Of a stretch of 64,000 nt of DNA, positions 42,817 through 51,101 are shown one piece after another. The DNA lies in assembly GCA_029975165.1 (NCBI GenBank), contig JARKPR010000033.1:1-64000 (forward strand), read 5' to 3'. Numbering within the stretch: position 1 is the stretch's first letter; every line of letters starts with the position of its first letter. This DNA comes from Selenomonadales bacterium. Lineage in GTDB: Bacteria; Bacillota; Negativicutes; Sporomusales; UBA7701. The notes under the pieces were generated by a model that searched no databases, was not told where the DNA came from, and saw only the letters and a list, made by a program, of their open reading frames with translations. A program made the translations under genes and the position numbers.

Positions 42817-44040
42817 GTGAAAGAAACCCCCATCCTCATGCCCCGCTACATGAAAGACTTCCGCTGCATCGGCGCCGCCTGCCCGGCCAACTGCTGCCAC
42901 GGCGTCATCGCCATCGACCGGGAAACCTACCGGAAATACACCGGCGTGGGCCACCCGGCGCTCAAAGAAAAACTGGCTGACGTCCTCGTCGTCCGGAAAG
43001 CCGCCGGGCGGAGCGCCGACAACTACGCGGCCATCGACAACGCCGGGCAGCCGTGCGTATTCCTCGACGCAGGCCGCTGCCGGATCCAGCTTGCCCTCGG
43101 GGACAGCTACCTCAGCCGCGTCTGCCACACCGTGCCGCGGGTAATAAACAAAATCCACGGCATCACCGAAATATCCTGCAAAATGCTCTGCCCCGAAGCT
43201 GTCAGGCTGGCGCTCGACAACCCCGAACCCATGAGCTTCGACCTCACGGCGGGCGAACTCGACGCCCGCTACCAGATCGCCAGCGACCTGCCCGACGCGG
43301 CGGTCGCCAAAATGCAGCCCGCCTACTTCGCCATCCGCGACCTGGCCATCGACATCCTCCAGGACCGAAAGCATGACTTTCCCGCACGCATGATCCGGCT
43401 GGGGGCCGTCATCGCCGAAATCGACCGCCTCGGCTCGGCCGCGGCGATAGAACAGCTCATCGAACAACTCCGGGCCGGCTTCGACGTCAAAATTGCCGGC
43501 GTGGATGACGCCGCCGACCTTTGCGGCCACTATCTCGACCTCATCCTCGGCCTCTTCGTCGCCCCCACCCTCAAAGCCAACGGCCCCCGCTACCACCACT
43601 GGCTCGCCTGTTTCCTCGCGGGGCTGTCGATAACCTCCACCGTCACCCCCGCAGTCGTCGCCCGCTACCGGGACGCCTGCGTCCGCCACTACCAGCCTTT
43701 CATCAGCGAACATCAGCACATCTACGAAAACTACTTCGTATCCTACCTCTTCGCCCGGCTCTTTCCGCTCCGCTCGGCCGGCACCGCCCTCGACGAATAC
43801 CATAAACTCATGTGGTGCTACCTGGCCCTGCACACCCTCCTCGTCGGCATAGCGGCCCACCGGGGCGGACTCGACAAAGCGGCCGTCCTCGACTTCATCG
43901 CCCGCTTCTCCACCGTCGTCGAAGCCGGGGCCGACATCGAAAAACCGCTGCTCAAAGCTGCGGCCGGCCGCCGCCTCAACGACCTGAAGCTTTTCCACGC
44001 CTACCTGCGCCCCGGCAGCACTGAACCGTCGCCCGCATAA
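42817..44040 (+). CDS. fliB: Flagellin lysine-N-methylase
   Basis: FliB methylates surface lysines of flagellin. The 407-residue protein has the Cys-rich N-terminus of the family: MPRYMKDFRCIGAACPANCCHG, then VFLDAGRCRIQLALG and LSRVCHTVPRV, with further cysteines (SCKMLCPEAV) that probably bind an iron-sulfur cluster. The start is GTG 42817 behind AAGGAGG (42805-42811); the frame before it overlaps the csrA terminator. Its place directly before the flagellin gene supports flagellin as substrate. Confidence 0.92.
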   Translation: MKETPILMPRYMKDFRCIGAACPANCCHGVIAIDRETYRKYTGVGHPALKEKLADVLVVRKAAGRSADNYAAIDNAGQPCVFLDAGRCRIQLALGDSYLSRVCHTVPRVINKIHGITEISCKMLCPEAVRLALDNPEPMSFDLTAGELDARYQIASDLPDAAVAKMQPAYFAIRDLAIDILQDRKHDFPARMIRLGAVIAEIDRLGSAAAIEQLIEQLRAGFDVKIAGVDDAADLCGHYLDLILGLFVAPTLKANGPRYHHWLACFLAGLSITSTVTPAVVARYRDACVRHYQPFISEHQHIYENYFVSYLFARLFPLRSAGTALDEYHKLMWCYLALHTLLVGIAAHRGGLDKAAVLDFIARFSTVVEAGADIEKPLLKAAAGRRLNDLKLFHAYLRPGSTEPSPA

Positions 44041-44042
44041 CC

Positions 44043-44077
44043 GGCCGCCGCCCCCTGTCCGGGGAAGCGGCCCTTTA
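44043..44077 (+). terminator. Terminator after fliB
   Basis: GGCCGC (44043-44048) pairs with GCGGCC (44067-44072). An inner CCCC/GGGG pair strengthens it, and CTTTAATTT follows. Confidence 0.65.
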
Positions 44078-44179
44078 ATTTGCCGAAAAAGGATGAAACT
44101 CGGTATAAAGCCGTGCTATTTTCCCCAATCAGCCTCATTTGGCACAAATTAGTCTAATAATGTCGAAAAATACATCTTA

Positions 44180-44204
44180 TTAATAACTCGCCCATAGACG
44201 ATAA
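44180..44204 (+). promoter_or_regulatory. Sigma-28-like promoter of flagellin
   Basis: GACGATAA (44197-44204) matches 7 of 8 bases of the sigma-28 -10 (GCCGATAA). The -35 is less clear: TTAA at 44180-44183 leaves a 13-base spacer, shorter than usual. TGTCGAA (44161-44167) just upstream equals a Spo0A-box core. The leader would be about 105 bases long. Confidence 0.5.
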
Positions 44205-44271
44205 AATAAGTGAAGATGTCCATCCCCTCCGCTGTCCGGCGGCCGACGGACGGCAGGAGAGTGGCTATTCA

Positions 44272-44320
44272 CCGCAGGCAGGGACGCCTGCGGAAAAAGA
44301 ATTCAGGGAGGAAGAAAAAA
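44272..44320 (+). promoter_or_regulatory. CsrA-type binding region in the flagellin leader
   Basis: CCGCAGGC (44272-44279) pairs with GCCTGCGG (44286-44293); the loop AGGGAC presents GGA, the CsrA-preferred form. A second GGA lies in the ribosome site CAGGGAGGAAG (44304-44314), seven bases before ATG. Two GGA sites, one overlapping the ribosome site, match the known Bacillus hag leader layout. Confidence 0.65.
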
Positions 44321-45688
44321 ATGATTATCAACCACAACATCGCGGCGCTCAACACCTACAACAAATTGTCGGCGAACAACGCCACCAGCAGCAAGGCCCT
44401 TGAGAAACTGTCGTCCGGCCTGCGCATCAACCGCGCCGGCGACGACGCCGCCGGCCTCGCCATCAGCGAAAAAATGCGCGGCCAGATCCGCGGCCTCGAC
44501 CAGGCCACCCGCAACGCCCAGGACGGCATCTCCCTCATCCAGACCGCCGAGGGCGCCCTCAACGAAACCCACAGCATCCTCCAGAGGATGCGCGAGCTGG
44601 CTGTCCAGGCCGCCTCGGACACCAACACCGACGGCGACCGCGCCGAGATCCAGAAGGAAATCACCCAGTTGAAGGCGGAAATCACCCGTATTTCCACCGA
44701 CACCGAGTTCAACACCAAGAAACTCCTCAACGGTAACATGGGTAAACTCCTCACCGACCTCGGCACCGGTTCCGTCGCCTTCAAAGCCGGCGTATCCGGC
44801 CTCGCCGCCACCGGCAGCGACCTCGGCGGCAGCTATCAGCTGGTCCTCGCCGCTGTCGGCACCAACACCGCCGCTATCAACAGCAACAGTATCGCCACTG
44901 GTCTGGCAGCCGCCAACATTACCGCTCAGACCGGCCAGCACGCCGAATACGGCCACTATCGCCTCGAAGTGTCCAACTTTGGCAGTACCGCCGATCTCAC
45001 CCTGACCGGTCCCGACGGACAGACCTATACCTCCACCGGCGCGGGCCTTGGCGCCGACATCAGCCTTGGCGGCATCACCTTCGCCTTCAGCGCCCATGCC
45101 ATCACCGGCAACGGCGCCCTCGACTTCGACTTTACCGCCAACGGCCTGCAGATCAACCTCACCGGCGACAAGACCGTCACCACGACCGCCATCGCCTCCT
45201 ACGCCGGCGAAAAACTCAACATCGGCGGTTTCGAGTTCACGCTCCAGACTAACCATGGTATCCTCAACGACCAGATCAACATGACCGTCCAGGACAAATC
45301 GGTCAAATTCCACATCGGCGCCAACGCCGGCCAAAACGTCACGCTGGCCATCAACGACATGAGCGCCACCGCTCTGCGCGTCAACGACATCGACCTGTCG
45401 ACCCAGACCGGTGCCAACGCCGCCATCACCACCATCGAGACCGCGCTGGAAACCGTCTCCTCCGAGCGCGCCAAGCTGGGCGCCATGCAGAACCGCCTCG
45501 AGCACACCATCAACAACCTCACCACCTCGAGCGAGAACCTGAGCGCCTCCGAATCCCGCATCCGCGACGTCGACATGGCCAAAGAGATGATGAACTTCAC
45601 CAAGACCAACATCCTCTCGCAGGCCGCCACCGCGATGCTGGCCCAGGCCAACCAGCAGCCCCAGGGCGTGCTCCAGCTTCTCAAGTAA
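44321..45688 (+). CDS. Flagellin
   Basis: Main filament protein, 455 residues. Conserved ends: MIINHNIAALNTYNKLSANN, LSSGLRINRAGDDAAGLAIS and GISLIQTAEGALNETHSIL at the front, and NLSASESRIRDVDMAKEMM and QAATAMLAQANQQPQGVLQ at the back. The middle (about 145-355) is a variable, surface-exposed, Thr/Asn/Gly-rich region. The start is ATG 44321 behind GGGAGG; an upstream in-frame GTG 44210 would remove the leader. Likely control: sigma-28 promoter, CsrA/FliW translation switch, FliB methylation and FliS chaperone. Confidence 0.97.
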   Translation: MIINHNIAALNTYNKLSANNATSSKALEKLSSGLRINRAGDDAAGLAISEKMRGQIRGLDQATRNAQDGISLIQTAEGALNETHSILQRMRELAVQAASDTNTDGDRAEIQKEITQLKAEITRISTDTEFNTKKLLNGNMGKLLTDLGTGSVAFKAGVSGLAATGSDLGGSYQLVLAAVGTNTAAINSNSIATGLAAANITAQTGQHAEYGHYRLEVSNFGSTADLTLTGPDGQTYTSTGAGLGADISLGGITFAFSAHAITGNGALDFDFTANGLQINLTGDKTVTTTAIASYAGEKLNIGGFEFTLQTNHGILNDQINMTVQDKSVKFHIGANAGQNVTLAINDMSATALRVNDIDLSTQTGANAAITTIETALETVSSERAKLGAMQNRLEHTINNLTTSSENLSASESRIRDVDMAKEMMNFTKTNILSQAATAMLAQANQQPQGVLQLLK

Positions 45689-45704
45689 CAGCTTCCGCAG
45701 GCGG

Positions 45705-45731
45705 GGGCCCTGGGAAACCAGGGCCCTTCTT
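45705..45731 (+). terminator. Terminator after flagellin
   Basis: GGGCCCTGG (45705-45713) pairs with CCAGGGCCC (45718-45726) around GAAA, followed by TTCTTG. Confidence 0.75.
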
Positions 45732-45805
45732 GCAACTTGACTCTTCGCGTCTATTCGCTCCGCCAGGAGCCGGAATATAGAATTAGCACGAAATGAGGTG
45801 GGGAC

Positions 45806-46183
45806 ATGGCAATCGCCCCCGCGACAACTCTCAATCTGGTCATTGGCGGCCCGACCGTCGATATCGCCGCGGCCCGTTCCGACGTGGCCGCGAAGGCCGC
45901 CGCCGTGCCGACTCCGGCCGACAAAACCGATAAAGCCGACAAAGTCGACAGGGAAATCTCCCGGGAAGACCTCCTCAAAGTCACCGGCACCATGAACGAC
46001 TTCCTGCAGATGGTCAACACCGACATCCGCTTCTCCATCCACGACGGCACCAAGCAGCTCATCGTCCAGGTCGTCGACACCAAAGACCAGCGCGTGCTGC
46101 GCGAGTTCCCGCCCCACGAACTTTTGGACACCATCGCCGCCATCCGCGAATACGTGGGCGTCCTCCTCGACAAAAAAGCTTAA
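45806..46183 (+). CDS. flaG: Flagellar protein FlaG
   Basis: FlaG influences filament length. The 125-residue protein has a loose Ala/Lys/Asp-rich N-terminal half and the conserved C-terminal half: FLQMVNTDIRFSIHDGTKQL, IVQVVDTKDQRVLREFPPHE and LLDTIAAIREYVGVLLDK. The start is ATG 45806 behind GAGGTGGGG. It stands between flagellin and fliD, its usual place. Confidence 0.93.
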   Translation: MAIAPATTLNLVIGGPTVDIAAARSDVAAKAAAVPTPADKTDKADKVDREISREDLLKVTGTMNDFLQMVNTDIRFSIHDGTKQLIVQVVDTKDQRVLREFPPHELLDTIAAIREYVGVLLDKKA

Positions 46184-46212
46184 CAAGCGCCCGCCGGAAA
46201 GGATGATATTCC

Positions 46213-48072
46213 ATGGCTACCAGAACCTACGGCCTCAGCGGCTCGGGCATCGACGTCGACCAGATGGTCAAAGACCTCATGAAAGCCCGCCGCGCCAGCT
46301 ACGAAGCCCTTATCCAGAAAAAAACCCGGGCCGAGTGGAAAAAGACCGATTATAATACGCTCTACAACAGCATCAAGACCTTTCGCAACAGCACCGTCTT
46401 CAACTACAAGCTCGAGAGCACCATCAGGCCCCAGAAGGCCACCTCCAGCAACGACGCCGTCGTCACCGCCACCGCTTTGGCCGACGCCGCCGCCATCGAG
46501 CACTCCCTCCACGTCGACCAGCTCGCCGCCGGCGTCAAAAAAGCCAGCGCCGCCGCCATCACCCCGGCCGGCAACGCCAAGACCTCGCTCAAGACCCAGT
46601 TCGGTCTCGACGCCGGCGAATTCACCATCAAACTCACCAACGGCGCCGACAGCGCCGATATCAAAGTCAACACCTCAGGCAGCATCTACGACTTCGTCAG
46701 CAGCGTCAATTCCGCCGGCATCGGCATCCGCGCCGCCTACGACACCACGCTCGACCGCGTCTTCCTCTACACCACCAACACCGGCAGCGCGTCCTCCATC
46801 GACTTCGGGGGCAGCAGCACCGAAGGCTTGGCCTTCCTGCAAAACAACCTTCAGATCAACACCCAGGCCACCTTCCGCGGCAGCTCGGCCTCTATCACCA
46901 CCGGCAGCGGCACCGCCACCCTCGGCGAGCAGCTCGGCATCACCGGCAGCTTCGACATCACCATCCACAACGGCGCCTCCTCGGCCCTCGTCCACGTCGA
47001 CGCCGCCATGAGCATGCAAGACCTGGTCGACTCCATCAACAGCAAAGGCATCGACGTTCAGGCCGCCTACAACGCCGCCACCGACCGCTTCACCCTCCAG
47101 ACCACCAACAGCGGCGCCGCCGCCGGCATCACCTTCGAAGACACCGGCGCCGCCGGCCTCGCCTTCCTCGAAAACAACCTCAAACTCAACACCGCCGAAT
47201 ACGCCCAAAACGGCGTCGACGCCATCTTCGACCTCGACGGCCTCACCAACCTTTCCCAAGCCACCAACGCCTTCACCATCTCCGGCGTCTCCTACACCCT
47301 CAAAACCACCGGCGACGCCACCGTCGCCGTCGCTCCCGACATCGACGCCACCATCACCCGCGTCAAAGCCTTCGTCGACGAATACAACAAAATCCTCGCC
47401 GCCATCAACGGCGAGCTCAACGAAGACGTATACCGGGACTTCCTGCCGCTCACCGACGACCAGAAGAAAGACATGAGCGACGACGAGATCAAGGCCTGGG
47501 AAACCAAAGCCAAGAGCGGCATGCTCCGCTCCGACCCCACCCTGCGCAACATCCTCTACACTCTGCGTAACGACATGGCCGACAAAATCCAAGGCATCGC
47601 CGGCAAATACAAAAGCCTCGCCGACCTCGGCATCACCACCGGCAAATACTTCAGCGACAACGGCTCCTTCAACACAGAATGGACGGAAGGCGGCAAGCTC
47701 TACATCGACGAGAACGAGCTGCGGAAAGCCCTCGAGACCGACCCCGACGCCGTTGCCAAGATCTTCAGCGCCGACGGGGCCGACGGGGCCCACGACGGCA
47801 TCGCCAGCCGCCTCTACGACGACCTCCAGTCCGCCCTCAAGAAGATCGAGGCCAGCGCCGGCAGCACGGCCGGCTACTCCAGCGACACCACCAGCAACCT
47901 CGGCCGCACGCTCAACGACTACGACAAGCGCATCGCCAGCATGGAGCGCCTGCTCAAAGCCGAGGAAGAGCGCTACTACAAGCAATTCGACGCCATGGAA
48001 GCGGCCATCAGCCAGCTGAACAAACAAAGCGCCTGGCTTGCCCAACAATTCTCCACCAACAGCAACAGCTAA
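46213..48072 (+). CDS. fliD: Flagellar filament cap protein
   Basis: FliD caps the filament and folds incoming flagellin. The 619-residue protein shows the N-terminal FliD domain (GLSGSGIDVDQMVKDLMKAR, SIKTFRNSTVFNYKL) and the C-terminal domain (GKLYIDENELRKALETDP, DYDKRIASMERLLKAEEERY, LNKQSAWLAQQF). Between them lie two related repeats with AGLAFLENNLKLNT and EGLAFLQNNLQINT, each following a flagellin-hook-IN-like segment. The repeat pair suggests an internal duplication of the outer domain. Confidence 0.95.
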   Translation: MATRTYGLSGSGIDVDQMVKDLMKARRASYEALIQKKTRAEWKKTDYNTLYNSIKTFRNSTVFNYKLESTIRPQKATSSNDAVVTATALADAAAIEHSLHVDQLAAGVKKASAAAITPAGNAKTSLKTQFGLDAGEFTIKLTNGADSADIKVNTSGSIYDFVSSVNSAGIGIRAAYDTTLDRVFLYTTNTGSASSIDFGGSSTEGLAFLQNNLQINTQATFRGSSASITTGSGTATLGEQLGITGSFDITIHNGASSALVHVDAAMSMQDLVDSINSKGIDVQAAYNAATDRFTLQTTNSGAAAGITFEDTGAAGLAFLENNLKLNTAEYAQNGVDAIFDLDGLTNLSQATNAFTISGVSYTLKTTGDATVAVAPDIDATITRVKAFVDEYNKILAAINGELNEDVYRDFLPLTDDQKKDMSDDEIKAWETKAKSGMLRSDPTLRNILYTLRNDMADKIQGIAGKYKSLADLGITTGKYFSDNGSFNTEWTEGGKLYIDENELRKALETDPDAVAKIFSADGADGAHDGIASRLYDDLQSALKKIEASAGSTAGYSSDTTSNLGRTLNDYDKRIASMERLLKAEEERYYKQFDAMEAAISQLNKQSAWLAQQFSTNSNS

Positions 48073-48123
48073 CGCCGACCGTCAATCGCCACGCCAAAAC
48101 ATAACCCGGGAGGAATGGCTAAT

Positions 48124-48516
48124 ATGAACAGCGCCGCAAGCGCCAACGCCTACAAAAGCCAGCAGATCCTGACCGCTTCCCGCGAAGAACTCACCCTCAT
48201 GCTCTACAACGGAGCCATCAGGTTCATCGCCGAAAGCGTCGCCGCCACCGAGAAAGCAGACTTCGCGCGGGCCAACGACCGCAACCAGCGGGCCCAGGAC
48301 ATTGTAAGCGAATTCATGGCCACCCTCGACATGAAATACGAAATATCCAAGAACCTCTGGGCGCTCTACGACTACATCAACTACCGCCTGGTCCAGGCCA
48401 ACCTTCACAAGGACGCCGGCCAGCTCGAAGAAGCGAAGAGCCTCCTCACCGAGCTCCGCGACACCTGGGCCGAGGCCATGAAAAAGAACCGCATCGCGAA
48501 GGTGGTCGGCGAATAA
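48124..48516 (+). CDS. fliS: Flagellar export chaperone FliS
   Basis: FliS binds the flagellin C-terminus and prevents early polymerisation. The 130-residue protein carries the signature YKSQQILTASREELTLMLYN and GAIRFIAESVAATEKAD, then LDMKYEISKNLWALYDYINY. I prefer ATG 48124 (GGGAGGA at 48108-48114); ATG 48115 lies too close to the ribosome site. The stop overlaps the next start in TAATG. Confidence 0.95.
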   Translation: MNSAASANAYKSQQILTASREELTLMLYNGAIRFIAESVAATEKADFARANDRNQRAQDIVSEFMATLDMKYEISKNLWALYDYINYRLVQANLHKDAGQLEEAKSLLTELRDTWAEAMKKNRIAKVVGE

Positions 48517-48854
48517 TGGTTGTCAAACCGGCGCAGGACCTGTGGAGCGACTACCTCTTCCTGACAAAGGAAATGGGTAAATTCCTCGCCAGAGGGGACA
48601 TGGACACCTTCGACGCCCTCCTGCAGCAGCGGGACCAGCTCCAGAAACTGATCGACGACCAGGGCGACCGCGCCTTCACCGCCTCCGCGGAAGGCCGCAA
48701 AATCCTCGACCTCATCCGCGACCTCGACATCAGGCTGAAACAGGGACTTCACTCGCGCTACCACCGCCACAAACAGCGGGACAACCTCGAACTATCCTAC
48801 GCCGGGGGCATGGCCGCCGCCGCCACCGGCATCCTTATGAACAGAAAAGGCTAG
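48516..48854 (+). CDS. fliT: FliT-like flagellar chaperone
   Basis: A 112-residue helical protein overlapping fliS by one base. Segments DLWSDYLFLTKEMGKFLARG, LLQQRDQLQKLID and a charged DIRLKQGLHSRYHRHKQRD resemble FliT-type chaperones that guard FliD. The C-terminus is Gly/Ala-rich (AGGMAAAATGILMNRKG), which is less typical. The gene place after fliD-fliS is the strongest support. Confidence 0.75.
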   Translation: MVVKPAQDLWSDYLFLTKEMGKFLARGDMDTFDALLQQRDQLQKLIDDQGDRAFTASAEGRKILDLIRDLDIRLKQGLHSRYHRHKQRDNLELSYAGGMAAAATGILMNRKG

Positions 48855-48862
48855 CCATTCCC

Positions 48863-48890
48863 GGCGGGTAACGGATTACCCGCCTGTTTA
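48863..48890 (+). terminator. Terminator after fliT
   Basis: GGCGGGTAA (48863-48871) pairs with TTACCCGCC (48876-48884), loop CGGA, followed by TGTTTAAT. Confidence 0.75.
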
Positions 48891-48921
48891 ATCCTCATCT
48901 GAACTCACGGAGGAGATCACG

Positions 48922-50010
48922 ATGAAAATCGCCAGCTACGGCTTAGCCATGCAAAGCAGCCACAGCCTCATCGAGCAGGACGCAAAACACGAATCCCTGC
49001 GGCTGTGGACCGGTAACCGAACGGCCGTGCGCGCCGTGCGCACGCCGCTCGCTCAGATCGTCGCCAACCTCAAACAAGACAGCGTCCAAATCTCCGCCGC
49101 CGCCCGCCGCCAGCAACAACTGCAGCTCAGGCAGCTCAGCTCCGCCCCCGCCGACAGCGCCGCCGCCTTCGAACTCAGCGACGCCGACAAGGCCAAGCTC
49201 CAGCTCATCCAGGACTTCATCGAAGCCCTCACCGGCAAAAAAATCCGCTTCGTCTTACCCGATGACGGCAAAGTCAAGCTCCAAATCGCCGCCGACCGGA
49301 TAACCCTCCGCCTGAGCGGCCAGACCATCTCCCAGCCGCGCCCCGACTGGGGCCTGGCCTACGACTTCCACCAATCCCACTACGAAGCCGAGCAGACCAC
49401 CTTCGCCGCCGCCGGCTTCGTCAAAACCGCCGACGGCCGCGAAATCGACTTCTCCGTCGCCTTCGCCGCCAGCCGCCAGTACAGCACCGAAACCAACGTC
49501 AGCATCCGGGCCGGCGCCGCCCTCACCGACCCCCTCGTCATCAACTTCGCCGTCCCCACCGCCAGCCTCACCGCCGCCAAATACGCCTTCGACCTCGACG
49601 CCGACGGCGACAACGAACAAATCTCCTTCCTCGGCCAGGGCAGCGGCTTTCTCGCCCTCGACAAAAACGGCGACGGCGTCGTCAACGACGGCAGCGAACT
49701 CTTCGGCCCGCAAAGCGGCAACGGCTTCGCCGACCTCGCCGCCTACGACGCCGACGGCAACAACTGGATTGACGAAAACGACCCCATCTACCAAAGCCTT
49801 GTCATCTGGACCAAAGACGAAAACGGCAACGACCGCCTCTTCACCCTCGGCCAAAAAGGCGTCGGCGCCATCTACCTCGGCAACGTCGCCACCGACTTCA
49901 GCTACAAAAACAACGCCAACCAGCTCCAAGGCCAGCTCAGAACCAGCGGCGTCTTCCTCCGCGAGGATGGGGGAGTGGGGACCGTCCAACAAATCGACCT
50001 CGCCGTCTAG
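48922..50010 (+). CDS. VCBS/EF-hand-like calcium-binding protein at the flagellar locus
   Basis: A 362-residue protein without signal peptide. The N-terminal 120 residues are helical (IVANLKQDSVQISAAARRQQ). The middle is beta-rich and similar to a domain often found next to flagellar genes. The C-terminal part holds three acidic loops of DxDxDG type: FDLDADGDNEQ, LDKNGDGVVNDGSELFG and YDADGNNWIDENDPI. It closes with RLFTLGQKGVGAIYLGNVAT and FLREDGGVGTVQQIDLAV. The acidic loops predict calcium binding. The lack of a signal peptide and the place after fliT suggest cytoplasmic use or export by the flagellar route. Its role is unknown. Confidence 0.8.
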   Translation: MKIASYGLAMQSSHSLIEQDAKHESLRLWTGNRTAVRAVRTPLAQIVANLKQDSVQISAAARRQQQLQLRQLSSAPADSAAAFELSDADKAKLQLIQDFIEALTGKKIRFVLPDDGKVKLQIAADRITLRLSGQTISQPRPDWGLAYDFHQSHYEAEQTTFAAAGFVKTADGREIDFSVAFAASRQYSTETNVSIRAGAALTDPLVINFAVPTASLTAAKYAFDLDADGDNEQISFLGQGSGFLALDKNGDGVVNDGSELFGPQSGNGFADLAAYDADGNNWIDENDPIYQSLVIWTKDENGNDRLFTLGQKGVGAIYLGNVATDFSYKNNANQLQGQLRTSGVFLREDGGVGTVQQIDLAV

Positions 50011-50014
50011 CTAC

Positions 50015-50136
50015 GGCCGCCCAGCAGCCGCCATCTGCGGCGTTGCTCCTCAGAGCGCTTGCTTGCGTACGTTCCGAAGTACGCGGCGCGGCACGCTCTT
50101 CCGGTGCGCCTTGCATCTGACGGCTTCTGAACGGCC
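50015..50136. repeat. Palindromic intergenic repeat, copy 4 (complete)
   Basis: Begins GGCCGCCCAGCAGCCGCCAT and ends GACGGCTTCTGAACGGCC. Inside are GTTGCTCCTC, stem GAGCG/CGCTC, hairpin GCGTAC-GTTCCGAA-GTACGC and CCGGTGCGCCT. It is the best reference copy, 122 bases. Confidence 0.85.
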
Positions 50137-50163
50137 TAAGCAAGTACAGAATAATAATATTTT

Positions 50164-50190
50164 AGACCCGGCGCAATGCCGGGTCTTCTT
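50164..50190. terminator. Bidirectional terminator between convergent genes
   Basis: AGACCCGGC (50164-50172) pairs with GCCGGGTCT (50178-50186), 5-base loop, followed by TCTTAT on the plus strand and AAATATTATT on the minus strand. Confidence 0.65.
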
Positions 50191-50193
50191 ATG

Positions 50194-50883
50194 CTACCTG
50201 TTGGCGGGGCAGACCTGGCGGCATTGCCAGCACTGCAGCACCGCGAAGCCGCGCGGCAGCTTTGTCCAGCAGTGACGCCGGCAGGCGTCCTGATTGACCG
50301 TGCGATCGCCATTGATGGCCTTTGCGGGACAAGACTCCACACATAACCGGCACCCGGCCGGGCATAGCTCATCGCTGACAAGCGGATCGGGTTCGACCGG
50401 TAAAGCGGTGATAACCGAAACGAGATTAACCTTATTCCCATATCGGGGAGTGATCAACAGCGAATTTTTCCCCATCACCCCCAAACCGGCGGCAACGGCC
50501 GCATGCTTATGCGACAAATCCCCTGCCGCATACCCTTTTTCCTCATCCCAACGAAAGTACGGGGTCATCGCCGGTACCGGGATAGTATCGGCCGCGAACT
50601 GGTCCTCGATAAAACGCGCCAAATAATAAGCATCACCATCCAGGCGGCCGATATTCCCCTCATGGACGGCAGTATAACTTGTCCAGTGATTATTTACCAT
50701 CGGCCCGGCCAGACATCTCCGGGCCAACACCACGACCGAGCGCGCCGCCGGCATAATATCGGCAGGCTTGTGGCCCTGCGGCGCCGCCGCGAATCTCTCG
50801 ACCGGCGCGACCCCTATCAAGTCAATACCTAACCCCTTCGCTACCTGCGCTAACCTCGCTCTTGCCTTCGACGCCGGCAACAC
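50194..50883 (-). CDS. QueG-like double [4Fe-4S] cluster protein
   Basis: A 229-residue protein related to epoxyqueuosine reductase and corrinoid-linked ferredoxins. The N-terminal half resembles the cobalamin-binding part (GIDLIGVAPVERF, SVVVLARRCL). The central AAVAAGLGVMGKNSLLITPR is conserved in QueG. The C-terminus carries cysteines for two clusters (CPAGCRLCVESCPAKAI, and CWQCRQVCPANR). It is shorter than QueG, which is usually above 300 residues and has a HEAT-like tail, so it may serve another reductive role. GTG 50883 lies nine bases after AGGAG; ATG 50889 is an alternative. A TATAAT stands at 50913-50908. Confidence 0.75.
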   Translation of the reverse strand: MLPASKARARLAQVAKGLGIDLIGVAPVERFAAAPQGHKPADIMPAARSVVVLARRCLAGPMVNNHWTSYTAVHEGNIGRLDGDAYYLARFIEDQFAADTIPVPAMTPYFRWDEEKGYAAGDLSHKHAAVAAGLGVMGKNSLLITPRYGNKVNLVSVITALPVEPDPLVSDELCPAGCRLCVESCPAKAINGDRTVNQDACRRHCWTKLPRGFAVLQCWQCRQVCPANR

Positions 50884-50892
50884 GGCCATCAA

Positions 50893-51055
50893 CTCCTTTT
50901 AAGAGTAATTATAGACCGCATTTCGTCAACAATCGTCCCGATTTGTGCCGTTTAATTCCCGGGCCGCAAAAGGGCCGACAACCTCGCCGCCCTCGTTCGC
51001 GGACTGTTGCTCGACCTCTTCGGCCGGTATAAGAGTAACTGGCTTATTTTTTTAC
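50893..51055. other. Intergenic region between divergent genes
   Basis: It holds the -10 (TATAAT on the minus strand, 50913-50908) of the Fe-S protein and otherwise no recognised gene or repeat. The plus-strand promoter at 51056 follows. Confidence 0.4.
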
Positions 51056-51085
51056 TTGCTTTTTTTTGTCACCGTCAATTATAAT
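51056..51085 (+). promoter_or_regulatory. Housekeeping-type promoter of the structured RNA
   Basis: TTGCTT (51056-51061) and a perfect TATAAT (51080-51085) stand 18 bases apart, in a T-rich stretch. Transcription would start near 51092, ten bases before the RNA closing stem. Confidence 0.75.
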
Positions 51086-51101
51086 TTGGTTAAAGAACCT
51101 T

